A stretch of DNA of 64,000 nt from Sabellastarte sp. h YS-2021. Taxonomy: Eukaryota > Annelida > Polychaeta > Sabellida > Sabellidae. The position numbers and the translations under genes were made by a program. This document shows, one piece after another, positions 24,301 through 39,300 of the stretch. Positions within the stretch are counted from its first letter, which is position 1, and each line of letters begins with the position of its first letter. The notes beneath the pieces are model-generated. The model worked only from the letters and a program-made list of their open reading frames with translations, had not been told where the DNA came from and searched no databases. The stretch is from assembly GCA_964017235.1 (NCBI GenBank), contig OZ024936.1, positions 56,719,028-56,783,027 on the forward strand, written 5' to 3'.

Positions 24301-27300
24301 TATTTTTTCTTTGGGTGGTCTTCCTTTTTAATGACAGCTAAAGTAGTGAAAATAACAAAATGATCCAATATTTTTTCAAAATATTTGATAACATTGCCAT
24401 TCAGTATGGCATTTCAGTTTAATATAGAAAATATTTGTGATAAAACCAAGCACATGACACAACTGTCTCACTAAACTTGCATATTTCATTCTATGTACTG
24501 AAAAAAAAAATGTAAAAAATGGCATGATGGAGTGATAACTTTAGCACTTAGTATTATAACTTCATAAGCGCATTAGACTAGATAACTAGAAATTGCGTCT
24601 CGACGCGGTGCATCCCCGGATGGGACACGGTTGAAGCGTGACGTACAGAGTATTATGGTTGACACAAATATACCCCGGTGGGGAGGGGGGGCCTAAGTGT
24701 TTATGGGAGCAACTTGTACTGACAGAAAGTAAACAAAATGTTTGATTAATGAAAGATACAAATGAAACTAGACATGGCGCATCGGAGAAACAATGTAAAT
24801 TGTATCCACCAGAAAGAAAACTCACCAAAGCCAATCAACCATCACTTAACCTTGAAGGAGGAGCCCAAGGTAAAATCTGACCACATCAAAAGATTCTTAG
24901 CCCATGATTTCCAATAGGTTGGTGTGACATTGCAAACCTCTAGGAACACGAATAAGCGAGTTATAAGCAATTTTGGCTATCATCATTTGACCTTGAAAGA
25001 GGGGCCACAGCTCAAATCTGATCATATCAAAAGATTCTTAGCGTATAATTTCCTATAGGATGGTTTCACATTACAAACCTCTATGACCAAGAAAAAGCGA
25101 TTTATAAGCACTTCAGATTTTGCTACAATCGTGTGACCTCAAAGGAAAGGCCCAAGGTCAAATCTAAACCTCTAGGACCAATAATAAGCAAGATATAAGC
25201 ACTTTTAGGTTTGGCTCTCCTCATTTGACCTTGAAGGAGGGGTCCAAGGTCAAATCTGACCACATTAAAAGATTCCTAGCCCATGATTTCCTATAGGTTG
25301 GCTTGACATACTAAGCCTCTAGGACCAATAATAAGGGAGATATAAGCACTTTTCATGACTGACAAAGAAACGCCCGAGGCGGCCATCTTTTTTTTTCAAA
25401 ATGAGGCCAAAAATATTCTCAGGCAAGATTTTATGGTTGTGAATATATCCTGTAAATTTGAGAAGGGTAGTTACACTTGTTTTTTCATTAAGTGTGAAAA
25501 TATCTCCAAAAAGGCCAAAAAATGGCCTCGATGAGGTACTTTGTCAGTCTGTGGATGACCTTTAATGAATCGCTTCAAGGTCAAATTTTTGCATGCTTAC
25601 AGAGGACATATACATGTATTATATATACCAGCCATAGGATGATCTGACTTTCTGTGAGAACTGGGTCAAAATGTGAAAATTGGATGAAAATCTGACCTTT
25701 AAGAGGCCACCAGTGACCTTGAAATTGAAGGTCAAGGTCACAAAACAATAGCGTTCGTGGCATTGCTCATATATACCCACATACCAAATTAGAAAGTTCT
25801 AACTAAAATATTTTTTAAGTTATTGCGTCCGAAAGGAAATCTCTGTAGCGGCGGTGGCGTGACCGTACTGAATCCTAAGTATCCCCGACTTTTGTCCCGG
25901 GATACAATTAATAAGTTTTGTGTGAATCCATTACATTAGTAGGCTACAGATTAAAGACATTATTATATCTGTTGAGAAATACACAGGAGATCTGTGACTC
26001 AGCGTGTGCCATTGGTCAACCACCCCCCCACCCCCACCCCCCACAGGTGTTTACTGTTGTCCAATACACTGATTTTCCTGTCTTTAATTTTGCTCTTACT
26101 TAGGATTGTTTTACAAAACAAGGATATGCGGCTAGAAAAATGGTACCTGAATAAATAACAGGTCTCCTATGTCCATTATAAGATAGTTAAACATTAAATT
26201 ACTTGAGAAAAACAAGAGGAGAGTGCCCATGAACGGGCACTGTGTCAGCTGACTGAGTGTTTTTGATTTGTGAAGGTGATTAGAGGAGAGAATAATTATC
26301 AGGAAAAGGGCTGTACAGAAATACAGTAAATGGTAACTGAACAGCAAGTTCGAAAGAAATTCCGAAGCTGACAGAAGAAAAGGATAAAAAAGTTGTGCCC
26401 TGTAAATGGTATTATGAAGGAAAATAACAAGGTAATTGTTTAAGTGTAAAAAATAGGTTAAAACATATTTAAAGAAATACTACAAATGCAATATCCTCGT
26501 TCAACCTTGAAGAAGGGGTCCAAGGTCAAGTCTAACCACACAAATACATTCCCAGACCATGATTTCCTATGGTTTACCATTCCAAACCTCTAGGACCAAT
26601 TATAAATGAGTTATAAGCACTTTTAAGCTTGGCTGTCCTCATTTGACCTTGAAGGAGGGGTCCAAAGGTCAAATCTGACCATACCAAAAGATTCCGAGCC
26701 AATGATTTCCTATGGGATGGTTTACCATCCCAAATCTCTGTCACCAATAATAAGCGAGTTGTAGGCACTTTCAATTTTCGCTATCCTCATTTGACCTTGA
26801 AGGAGGGTTCCAAGGTCAAATCGGACCATATCAACAGATTCACAGCCCATGATTTCCTGTCTTTTTACCATCCCAAACCTCTGGGACCAATAATAAGCGA
26901 GTTATAAGCACTTTTAAGTTTGGCTATCCTTGTTTGACCTTGAAGGAGGGGTCATTGAAGGTCAAATCTGACCACACCAAAAGATTCCCACCCCATGATT
27001 TCCTACAGGTTGGTTTATCATCCCAAACCTCTAGGATCAATAATAAGGGAGATATAAGCACTTTTCATGACTGACAAAAAACACCTGTGGCGGCCATCTT
27101 GTTTCTCAAAATGAGGCCAAAAATATTCCCAGACAACATTTTATGGCTATTAATATATACTGCAAACTTAAGAAAGCTAGCTATAATATTCTTTTTCATC
27201 AGAGCAGTAATGGTGAAATCTCTCTCTACACACTGCGGCTATCTAGTGGATACAATGATTTACTCAACAGTGAGAACCTGAAAGTAGCTATTGCTCAGCT

Positions 27301-30300
27301 ATGCCATGACATAGAGGTCTGCAATTTCACTATGTTATAGCTGACCAAAAATTCTGTGAATAACATATTTAACAAATTACTCTAAATGTAATAGTTTTCA
27401 AGTTACAACTGATTTACTCAACAGTGAGAACCTCAAAGGAACTATTACTCAGCTATGCAATGAGCTACATGTCTGAAATTTTACTATGTTATAGCTAACC
27501 CAAAAGTAGGTGAACAACATATTTAAGCAAACTACTGTAAATGCAATAGTTTTCAAGCTACAACTGATTTACTCAATAGTGAGAACCTGAAAATAGCTAT
27601 TGCTCGCTATGCCATGAGCTATAGGTCTGTAATTTCACTATGTTATAGCTGACCCAAAAGTAGGTGAACAATATATTTTAACAAAATACTCCAAATACAA
27701 TATTTTTCAAGTTATAGCTGATTTACTCAACAGTCAGTACCTGAGAATAGCTATTGCTCAGTTGTGCCATGAGCTATAGGTCTATAATTTCACTATGTTA
27801 TAGCTGACCCAAAAGTAGCTGAATAACATATTTGCACAAATTTCTGTAAATACAATAGTTTTCCAATTATAACTGATTTACTCAACAGTGAGAACTTCAA
27901 AGTAGCTATTACTCAGCTATGAAATGAGCCACAGGTCTGAAACTTCACTATGTTATAGCTGACCCCAAAATAGGTGAATAACATATGAAACAAAATACTC
28001 TAAATGCAATAGTTTTCAAGTTATAAGTGATTTACTCAACAGTGATAACCTAAAAGTAGCTATTACTCAGCTATGCCATGAGCTACAGGTCTGAAATTTT
28101 ACTATGTTATAGCTGGCCCAAAAGTAGCTGAATAACATATTTATACGAAATTCTCTAAATGCAATAGTTTTTAAGTTACAAGAGATTTTACTCATGATGG
28201 AAGTTACTGAAAAGCCCAAAAGTAGCTATTACTCACTTAGCTATTGAGACAGACACCCAACTTACTCACCATATTGTAGCTATGAAAAAAGTAGCTGAAT
28301 AACATATTTTAACAAAATGCTCTAAATGCAACACTTTTCAAGTTATAAGTGATTTACTCAACAGTGATAACCTAAAAGTAGCTATTACTCAGCTATGCCA
28401 TGAGCTACAGGTCTGAAATTTTACTATGTTATAGCTGACCCAAAAGTAGCTGAATAACATATTTATACGAAATTCTCTAAATGCAATAGTTTTCAAGTTA
28501 TAAGCGATTTACTCAACAGTGATAACCTAAAAGTAGCTATTACTCAGCTACGCCATGAGTTTATTCATATCTCTCACAAAAATGCAGCCCTGGCTTTTAA
28601 CAAACTGAATTCTTGTCTTCTGGATGTTCAAAAATGGATGTCGTCAAGTATGCTCAAACTTAATCCTGACAAAACAGAGTTTATCATCTTTGGATTCCAT
28701 GCACAACTCAAGAAATTAGATCCCTATCTCCCAGTTAAGATATTTGGTAATTTCATGCATCCTGCAGTTGTTGTTAAGAACCTTGGTGTCTGGTTTGATG
28801 CTAATTTTTCCTTTGCTAACCATGTCCGCAATATTTGTAAGACATGCTTCATTCAAATTCGTGATCTCAGGCGGGTTAGAAAGCACTTGACTGATGAGGC
28901 TGCTATCCTGGCAGCTAATGCCTTGGTGAGCAGTCGCCTTGATTACTGCAACTCTCTCTTCAGGAGTCTGTCCAGTCTCAATATGCGTAAACTACAGTGT
29001 ATTCAAAATACACTTGCCAGGATTGTCACAAATTGTAACAAATACACGCGGACATCTCCTATTCTCAAACGACTCCATTGGCTCCCAGTTGAATCTCGCT
29101 GTATCTTCAAAACTGCCACTCTAGTTTATAAGTTTCTTCACAGTGGCCATCCCAGTTACTTTGGTCCTCTTCTGCCCACTCGTTGCGGAAGATATAGTAC
29201 AAGATACAACCATCCAGATAAAAGGTTCCTGGAGGTTCCTCAATTCTGTCCATCTGTACATAAATCCAAAAATCACTTTGGCCACAGCTTTGCTTTTGAT
29301 GCCCCCACAGTCTGGAATCATTTGCCTAATGAGGTACGTTCTGCCCCAACTCTCACCTGTTTCAGGAAAAGGTTAAAATCATATCTCTTCCACAAGGCAT
29401 TCCCACCTTAGCTTACACTCTATCCGGCGTCTCCGTGGTACTGGACTTGGCAACGGCTATGGACAGATGATTTCTTAAACTTGATTTTTGGTGTTGCGCC
29501 TTAGAGTCTGCCTAGCAGAGATTAAGCGCTATAAAAGTACAGAATAGAATAGAATAGAATAGAATGAGCTACAGGTCTGAAATTTCACTATGTTATAGCT
29601 GGCCCAAAAGTAGCTGAATAACATATTTATACGAAATTCTCTAAATGCAATAGTTTTTAAGTTACAAGTGATTTTACTCATAATGGAAGTTACTGAAAAG
29701 CCCAAAAGTAGCTATTACTCACTTAGCTATTGAGACAGACACCCAACTTACTCACCATATTGTAGCTATGAAAAAAGTAGCTGAACAACATATTTTCACA
29801 AAATGCTGTAAATGCAACACTTTTGAAGTTATAAGTGATTTAGTGCATGATTTCATGAATTTTAATGCATTAAAAATTATTAAAAAAATTTATTAAAAAA
29901 AAAGTAAGACAGATCCAGGTCTCATACTCACACAAGAGAATCTACCTCTGGCCTAGTACATATATGCAAGATATGAGAGAAATCCCTGCAATAGTCACTG
30001 AGAAAATTGTGATAAAAAGTTGAAATTTTCACACTTTTGGTGGGGGTACCCCCCTTGTAATGTCTCTAGCAAACAGACGAACAGACAGATTTGCATGCCT
30101 TGAACAATTTTTCATCCTCGATAGATAAGGTATCTTTTAAAAAAAACAGCATGTCTCTAGGCCTTGTAGTTTTGGAGAAGAAGTTGTTCACGCGGACGCG
30201 GACGCGTACGCCCACGCCGCAGAGTGATGACATAATGTCAGCTGACTGACAAGTCAGCTGACATAAAAAAGAAGATGTAATATTTTGTACATAAGAGCAA

Positions 30301-33300
30301 AAGAAAGAACAAGTAATATTAAATTACACAAGATTACAGAATTATTTGTTTAATTTAAACTTTTATTAAAATTTTATGTCTATTTCCTTCTATAACTACT
30401 TGTTGGAGATATCTAACTCATAACATATACAGATATATGTATTTTAGGATTTGAAACAACCTTAATCATATTAGTGGGTTGCAGTAGCCTAACAGATGGC
30501 CCCACTTGTTTACTTTGTTAAGCATCAACTGTAAGATGGTGCAAACATCCACCCAGGGGGAAGGCGGTAGGCGCTTCCAAAAATCTGGGGTTTTTTTTAA
30601 AATCCAGAATAAGATACAGATCTTTCCAATATGTAACCACTTCAATTTTTGGCCAGGTCAGAAAGATCTGTTCACTAGTTTTGGAGATATTGTGAACACA
30701 ATATCCAGACAAATGCACCTACAATATAATATCCTAGTGGAGGTATATAGGCTAGCTCTATGTCTCAAACAAATAGCTATTGTCAGGAAATGATCTGTTT
30801 GATATAAAATAAAACAATACTAATACTGTGAACCATGCAAAACAAAGGAACTCAAAAAGCAGCTATCTAACGAATATAATACAACAAACTTGATTCGTTA
30901 AATCTCATACTTTTTGAAGGTTAAAACTCCCAATATTAAGAAGTCTATTACTGTTGGGACGATAAGACTTTTGCTCAATCAATCGTTAGTGATAGCGCAC
31001 AATCGCGGTCGGTCACTGACATTTTTTATTAATGGATAATTTGGCTTAAATCTTACCTTTCCTAATGTAACTTAACATCGGTGTATTTTTAGAATATTTT
31101 AGGTATTTTTATTTAATAAATTGACAGATTTTTTATGAAATTCAAATTTGCTTATGTCTTCCACCATATTTACAGAAAGTGGGTATTTTTCGTAGATTCT
31201 ACAGGTCAGAACACCATTATTCTTCTTTCATCTCAGAAAGGGTTTCAGGAAATACTGACCAACAATGGAGTAAAATAATCAATTATGGATTGATAATCGG
31301 TCAGAAAAATGGACAAATAATTGACCATGAAAGCTGGAGGTGAGTCCCAACACTACTAAGTATGGAACAAATTACCAGCTAAATTCATACGAAGTGATAT
31401 ACATAAGAAAACGGTTAACCGGTCCAAACAATATTGGCTCTGGCTAGTGTTAAATGGTGACATTATATTTGGTTACTAACGTTAACTGTTTCAGCCTTAT
31501 GGTTTCCATAAGCCAGATTTGATCCCATAGCAACAGCAGTTGGAGCAAATTGATCAATTGCCAAGGGTGGTAACTAGGTTACACAGTCATAGGTTATGCG
31601 ATTATCTATAGGATTTGGTTGAGAAACCAAGTAAAAAGTATTGAAAATATAGTTTTAATTCATAAATCTCTTGGGCAAATCTGCATAGTCTGCTTTATCC
31701 AACTTATTTTGATTTTTCATGTACCTCTACTTATTTTCATAGGTATTTGGACACTTTATCCTCAGTCACAGTTTATTTTTATTTGCATCAATAATATTAC
31801 ATACATACAGGTAGGATACATAATGTAATACATACATCAATTTGTAAAGTTATTACACCACTAAGAAGTTATATATTATGTTCTTTAGTTACATTTTAGT
31901 GCCATAATTGCATTAAGTATAATAATAATTTCATTCAATCGGTCTCTATATACACCTAAGATTCATAGACATTACAAATATATTTATTTGGGGTTTTACG
32001 TCACTTTCAACACTGTACAGGTCATATCACAACGGGTAGTTGGAAGGGCAGAGGAAACCAGTACATACAGTTCGTCAACGTTCTGTAAACTACCGACCAA
32101 CGGCAAGCAACTACCAGCTTTCCCACTTGAACCGAACCCCGGCCTCAGAGGTGGGAGGCGAGAGCGTTACCACTCTGCCACCGTGACCCCCATCACATTA
32201 CAAATATAGTACTGAAAACTGAATTGAAGAATTGGGAGGCTTTTGTCACAGTCTTACTGTCAATAGTGATTAATTCCCAAATATGTTAACCAACCAGCCA
32301 CTGAGGATTTGTTATTACCTACAAAATCAAAAATGAATCTTCATTAGCAGGTGCATTGTTTGGCTGTGTGGGGCGGGATATGAGTCTGATCCGGGATAAT
32401 AGCATGTACAGTTTATCAAAAAAAAACTTGGCAGTTCTGATCAAAAATGTATTTAAAGCTAAAAAAGTATAGATAAAAGTGTACAATTCTTCAGATTACA
32501 GGTTTATTTCAAATATTTGCAGTGTAAGTTTATAACAATTAGGGGTGCGACCGAGCAGTCGACACTCGCCGAGCGAGGCAAATTTCACGAAAATTCGATC
32601 CCAATTTTAAGAGTCGACTACTCGTATGTATACAAGTACATAACAACCTATTGAAGCGGTTACGTTTTTTAGGAAATAAAAACTAAAGAACATACCTTGC
32701 TAGCATTAAATCGCATAATCCACCATTTTTAACATAATATTAAGTATATTATATGATGACATCAGCTAATTCAAGCGATTCAAAGCTTTTACCTCTATAT
32801 TTTTATTGTTTACGGGAGCCGCCATATTGGATGTTGGTTCCTGTAATGGTGGATACTAAACTTCGCGAGTGCTCGATGTCGAGTCGATTTTTGGTCCGCG
32901 AGTAATCGACCCGAATTATTTGTACTCGTCCCACCCCTAATAACAATATATAAAATGGTGATATTGATACACATCTTTACACATGCATATCGGCAACATT
33001 GTCAAAAAACAATTAAAATCGCCAATATCGATAAACGACATATCCACTAATCTTCATGCATAAAATAATAAAATAAAACTCTTTACAACAGTGCACAAAT
33101 TACAAACACCAAAATGTGAAACATAAAATTAACAAACATACAAGAAGAAATTGGTTAAAGACGAGAACTAACCTCTAAAAAATGGAATCTCTGATTTAAG
33201 CAAAATAGAAAGGACAGCAGTTGCAGAGTTAGTCATCAGTTGAAAAATAGCCAGCCTCGGCAGGCAAGAACCCCAGCCCGCAGGTACAACTAAATGGGCA

Positions 33301-36300
33301 ACAACATTGAGATTTGGGAAAGGAACAACTTCAAGAAGTATACAGTACCCACGAGATGATGTCAGATGTAGGAACTTTCATGTAGATGAGGTATACAGAA
33401 TCCAAGAGTTGTTGTCAAGATGTAAGAACTTTCATGTAGATAATTTATTTATCTGGGGTTTTACGTCGTTTCAACACTGTACAGGTCATATCACGATGGG
33501 TAGTTGGAAGGGCAGAGGAAACCAGTACATACAGTTCGTCAGGGTTCTGTACTGTAAACTACCGACCAACGGCAAGCCACTACCAGCTTTCCCACTTCAG
33601 GCAGTGCCGTGAACCGAACCCCGGCCTCAGAGGTGAGAGGCAAGAGTGTTACCACTCTGCCACTGTGGCCCCCTTCATGTAGATGAAGAATGGGCAAAAC
33701 TTACATGTTTTTATTCATCCATGTTATGAGTTTCAAGCCCAAGGACCAATATATATGATGCCCCAATCACATTGCAGGCGGTACGTTCCGCGGTTACAGG
33801 TTTTCTGAGGCGGCGCAACTGCCTCAAAGGACGCCACATACCTTCCGAGATTTGGTGTAGCATTCACACTACAGGCAGTATCACCCGCAGTAGTCCACGT
33901 TTGGTAAAACATCCCGTCCTTTGCCACCTTCATATGCGCCCCTTTTTCAATTAAGAAGTTTAAGTCCGAAAAGTAATTAAAGTGTTGCCAGACACCCTTC
34001 AAAACCTAAGCAACTCTAGATCCTGTTTTGGTTAGCATATCCTGAAAATTTGGTGAAAATCCATGCATTGGTTTAGCTGTGGAACAACCACAAATTTTAA
34101 AACCCAAAATTATTAAAAGTATTGCCATGGCAACAATTGTTGCCAAATACCCCCCAAACCTAATCAGTTCTAGATCCTCTTGGGGTTAACATATCCCAAA
34201 AAATTGGTGAAAATCCATGCATGGGTTTAGGCTGTGAAACACCCACAAGTTTTATGCCCGCAGATGCCTGGACGGCTCAGGGGACGACTATAACCCAGGC
34301 CTTAATGGGCTGGGGTTAAAAAAAAAAAGGAAAAAGTTGCAGTGAAAAATTCATTACTTATTGTAAAATACTTCATTTTTATTGAAAAGCAGTAATTACA
34401 CAAGAAAAAGTTATCAAGAAGCAAACAAAAATGTTTTTGAAAATCAATCAAAAACATTTTAAAGAGCAAGAAGAAATATAAAGATATCCCGAATATTTTT
34501 GTCAGGAAAAAGTATAAGGTAATAGTTAATAATAAACACATGATGTTATCAGTTAGTACTTGTGATTGGACATATTTCTTAAAAATAAGTATCAAGAAAC
34601 AATTTCTGTTAACATATATACTACAAATTTCAGTTGTTCATTTCAATATCAAAGTTCTGACGTAAGTAAATAAAGGATGAATGAGATTTAGTATCCACCA
34701 TTCCACCTAATATACTTTAATGAGGTTCTAATGTTTTTCACTACATTTCAGAGATTCTTAGTAAACAGCGTGACACAACTTACAATAAGACTAATCGTCA
34801 GATACATATACTCCCATTATCTTGTTTTAGAAAGGTTTTTTTAATTTAAATTTTGGAAACATATCATATACATGCTATGAATAGAAAGGTGCATCTAACA
34901 CCATCATACACAATTCTATGTAGTTACTGCAAAAACTCAGTGCAATTAGTACAATAAACAAACCTAAGAACAAAAGCAGCAAAAAACGACTCATACAGCC
35001 TAATCTACAAGCTCTGTTTATTAATTGAATTTTATGAAATTATAAGTAAAGCCCAAACTATTCAACTTTCTATTACCAGTTTATTCAACTTTATGAACTC
35101 TTTTCCACTTTATCAAATTTGCTCGTCATTGTTTTTGCACTAGATGTTGGACTGTATAACTAGTTGATGAACCATAATTATACTCCACAGATTCATCATA
35201 GTCAATGATCTAATAAAACTCCACAGATTCATCATAGTCAATGATCTAATTCATTATAGTCAATGATCTAATAAAACTCCACAGATTCATCAGTCAATGA
35301 TCCAATAAAACTCCACAGATTCATCATAGTCAATGATCTAATAAAACTCCACTGATTTAATAAAACTCCACAGATTCATCATAGTCAATAATCTAATTAA
35401 TATACTCCACAGATTCATCATAATCAATGATCTAATAAAACTCCACAGATTCATCATAGTCAATGATCCAGTCAGGACAGAATTAAGAAATATTTTGGTG
35501 GAAGTCAAAGTTGGGTTTTTACGTCCTGTTCAACAGCCAGGGTCATATTGGGACAGGTCCTCACCATTGTCACTTGTGGGAGTGGAACTCACAAACACAG
35601 GTGGAGAGGTGATTTGGTATACAGTTTAGGCTTATCAAGTACAGTGTTGGAATAAACCCGGGACTTAATTACTGTGAAAACGTTAACTACAAAACACAGG
35701 TTTCTAAGTATATCCAGAGATTCGGGCATCTTTTGATTGATTAAACGACCACCTATGTAAACCAAGGAAGAGGGGGATGGTATTTCTGATTTGTGCTTCT
35801 AAATGAATTTCACTGTCAGAACGATAATATGCAATACCTCAAGCAGCCATTTGGATTTGTTGATTCTACTTAACACCTGTTAAAATGCAAAAGTAAAATT
35901 TAACATAATTTTTCTTACCAGAGCCAACTTTCCCCTTTGAGATACTTTAGGCAAGTTAAAAAATCTTTAGTTAGTAAGAAATTAGTATTGGGCACTAATT
36001 AATTGGGCACAATTATGTTATCACTCACCTCATCTCCTGGTCGAAGGGGCGTAGAACCTCGACCACCAGCAATACTAAATCCCAAACCATTGTCATCCCT
36101 GTTCAATGTGCATGTAATTCTCTTTGAAAAAAAAAAATAAAATACAAATTTACATTAAATAAGCAATCATTGTACATTCTTTCTGTTCTTACACTTTCAC
36201 ACTATTGAAAGGAAGGAAAAATACTTGAAGTCACTTCCTGTTACATAAATAGACAACGGCAGCATTTAAAGGAGTTCCTCAAAATATATAGTAATAGACA

Positions 36301-39300
36301 GTAATTATTCTTTTTTTTTCTTGCTGTTAAATGATTTTTTATGAAGGACATTTTAGAGATATCAATAACAAACGCAAAGATATTAAATATTATGTTAAGT
36401 ATTATTCTTTCTATATAGAGAATAACCATTTTTATAGTAATATGCAGGCACAGAAAGGGGGTTATAAAGAAACTTTATTAAACTTATTTAAAAAAAAACC
36501 CATTTAACATATACGTTACTACAAAAATTAAAAAATTTGAAAGAAATATCTTACATGTACCTCTCCTTTCACTTTTGTGTCACCTCTGTGATTATTGGTG
36601 TCATCTTCAGCCGTTGTCCTGGCTAATCCAAGTGGAGGGGTAGGCTCATTGGCAACAAACGACACAGCTTTGGGCTTGGGTTCCTGTTTCCTAGCAACCA
36701 CCATGGTGACGTCATTACCTGCTGATTTCAGCACTTCTACTGCACGGTGATGGTCCGCATCTACTAGTGACTGGTTGTTAACAGCAACCACTCGGTCACC
36801 AACACATAATCCAGCATTACCAGACGGACCATTTTCAGTGACTCGGGAGATGAAAATTGACTGAAAATGTAGAGGTTAAAGATTAAATTTTGTGTACAGT
36901 TGAAGGGCATATAACGATATGGTTAGAAATTAGGCAATATATCTAGATAAATTAGTTTTTGTCATTCTCAAACATTAACTTGTAAAACATACTAGATGAT
37001 AGCTTAATTCATATCCAGTCTATTAATAAAGCTTTACACTCTTCTATAGCCATACCATTGGAAATATTTTGGACCAGTCCGATTCCTAAAAATTGTACTT
37101 GCAACACTTTTAGTTTAAGGACATAAACCTTCTACTGACATTTAAACACAAGCAACCTAAATCTCACATATTGAGATTGGTTGTTGGAACAGATGACAGT
37201 TTCTTACATGAATATTAATTTTGTGAATTTGGCGCCTGGTGTACGTTCACAAAAGTTGGACAATGTTATATTTGAATATCCAAGTTTATAATGCAGAGGA
37301 CATAAAAATCTAAAAATGTTCAACATCTGAGGGTACTGTCACCTCCCCCAAGGACGTATTATTGTAAAGACTGTTTGTTAGCAAGTTTCTCAAATACTAC
37401 TGGTTGGAACTTCAGGGGAAAAAAATCAGAAGATGGGACTTGGACCACCTAAGATCCCATTATATTTTGAGACCATCTGGATACAAAAACACATCCGGAT
37501 TTTCCCATTTACTATCACTTGCCTTGGGTGAGGACGACTCTCTCTCCGAGTGACCTTGTCTAATATTAAATACACACAAATTATAACCAACTACGATGCT
37601 ACACTGTTGGCCATGTGATTATACAATCTCAAATTAAAACATTCCACCATTGCTATTGACAACAGATTTTAATAACAAACCTCATCATCGCCTTTGTAAG
37701 GAGTTGAACCCTTGCCCCCTGCTATGGAGATGCCTAGTCCAGTGCCCGGCTTTCTCAGTATACGCAGAGACAGCTGTTCTTCGTTTTCCTCACTACTAGT
37801 CACATGGTTCCTGGTTTCTGGCTCCTGGCCAATGATAGTAGGAGCTGTAGTTGCCATGGAGACAGATTTGGGTTGCCGCGGCTGTGGCTGTACCTAGGAA
37901 ATCAACAATAATATGATTTAACAAGAAAAACTGATACATCTTGACAAAATTAACAAGATCATACAACTGAAAAACATTAAAACAGAATTTAAGTGAAACA
38001 TAGTAATATTGCAGAATCTCTGTCATCCAGTCTTCTATTATACAAATAAGTGATTTTACAAACTTTCCATCAATATCTGCTCCCTAACTCAAAACCAAAT
38101 AATCTCATCTCAAACGACACAAGGTAAGGTTTACCCCTAGGTGGATGCTTAGAGACTTGATCTGAATTAAGTTTGAGGAAGATCGACTTGTTTGAATAGA
38201 AAATAACCCCAACCAGATGTATATATTTTGGACGAACTGACACAGGGTTTTAGAATACATGTAAATTAAATGTCTGAATATTGAAATGGAAAATCAATAT
38301 GTAATTTTTTTCTCTTGGTATGTTTCTGTCTAATTGATGAGATTTATTGCAACATTAATTTAATAAATTTCAATAATTGCATTACCATAATAACTCTTGG
38401 ATTTCAATGATGAGTTTTTCACAAATGAATCTAAACTTCACTGGACATAAAATAACTTTAGAAGTGTAAGCGTGTTTGTTGTCATAAAAATGTCACTTCC
38501 TGTGTCCAGGTCTATAAGATTTGGACAAAACCAGAACAACACTATTTTTGGTATATTTGACTCCATTTGGTTTAGCACTGCTGGGATATTGATGTGTTAA
38601 AGATTAGGGATGGGTTTGTGTGTTGCGATGTCGTTAAGAGGAACGTCTATGTTTGTTTGGGGTGTACTAAAACGCGGAGTCCTGGTATCGGTACATTTTT
38701 GCATTGGCCACCTCCCGATGTACACATTTTTGGTACCGACCCATCCCTATTAAATATACTAGCAGAATGCTACAATTATCGCTAACATGTACCTGAGCCA
38801 TAACATGTACCTGAGCCATAACATTTACCTGAGGCACTAGAGGAGATGAGGGTTGAACCGTTGGGGGCACGTCTGGTACTGAAATCTCAGCAGGAAGTCC
38901 AGAAGATGTCTCTGTATTCTCATCTTCTTCCTAAAGAAAGGAACAAATTTAAACTTAATATCTGAATATTATTCAGTTAGTCTGACCATGCAAACTGTGG
39001 TAAGTCAATTCACTCTTAAACATTTAAAACTTTCATTTTATCAGGGCCTTGACACTAATTCAGCAAAACAATTAAGTAATTCTTCCTAGTATGTTGTGTG
39101 ATTTAAAACTTCACCCTAATTTCTTCAATGTTTTTTTTTTTTATTTCAGAGTGTTAAATAGCAAAATTTACATAGCTATAGTTTATTGCATTATTACAAC
39201 TCATCTTCCTATTTTAATGCAAAATTGAAAATTTTAATTGTTAAATGTAGCTTTTCACAGGCTTCAAGTTTACCATCTTGACTCTCAACATTTATCTTGA

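Larger units (their letters stand above)
26212..30264 (+). mobile_element. composite satellite-cored element, copy B
   Basis: The most complete copy: hairpin leader (26212-26500), ~146-bp units (to 27080), cggccatcttg junction, ~155-bp array (27260-28559 and resuming at 29567), tail with the GGGGGTACCCCC palindrome and a terminal hairpin at 30236-30263. It is nearly identical to A1 over its first 2 kb and to 13441-14220 in its tail. A non-LTR retrotransposon interrupts it at 28560. It lies in the 13.4-kb Scribble intron. Confidence 0.65.

Noticed and set aside
32130..32190. tRNA gene (box A and box B on the minus strand)
   Set aside because: It is the head of a repeated SINE with target duplications and a long non-tRNA body; the cloverleaf is not maintained.
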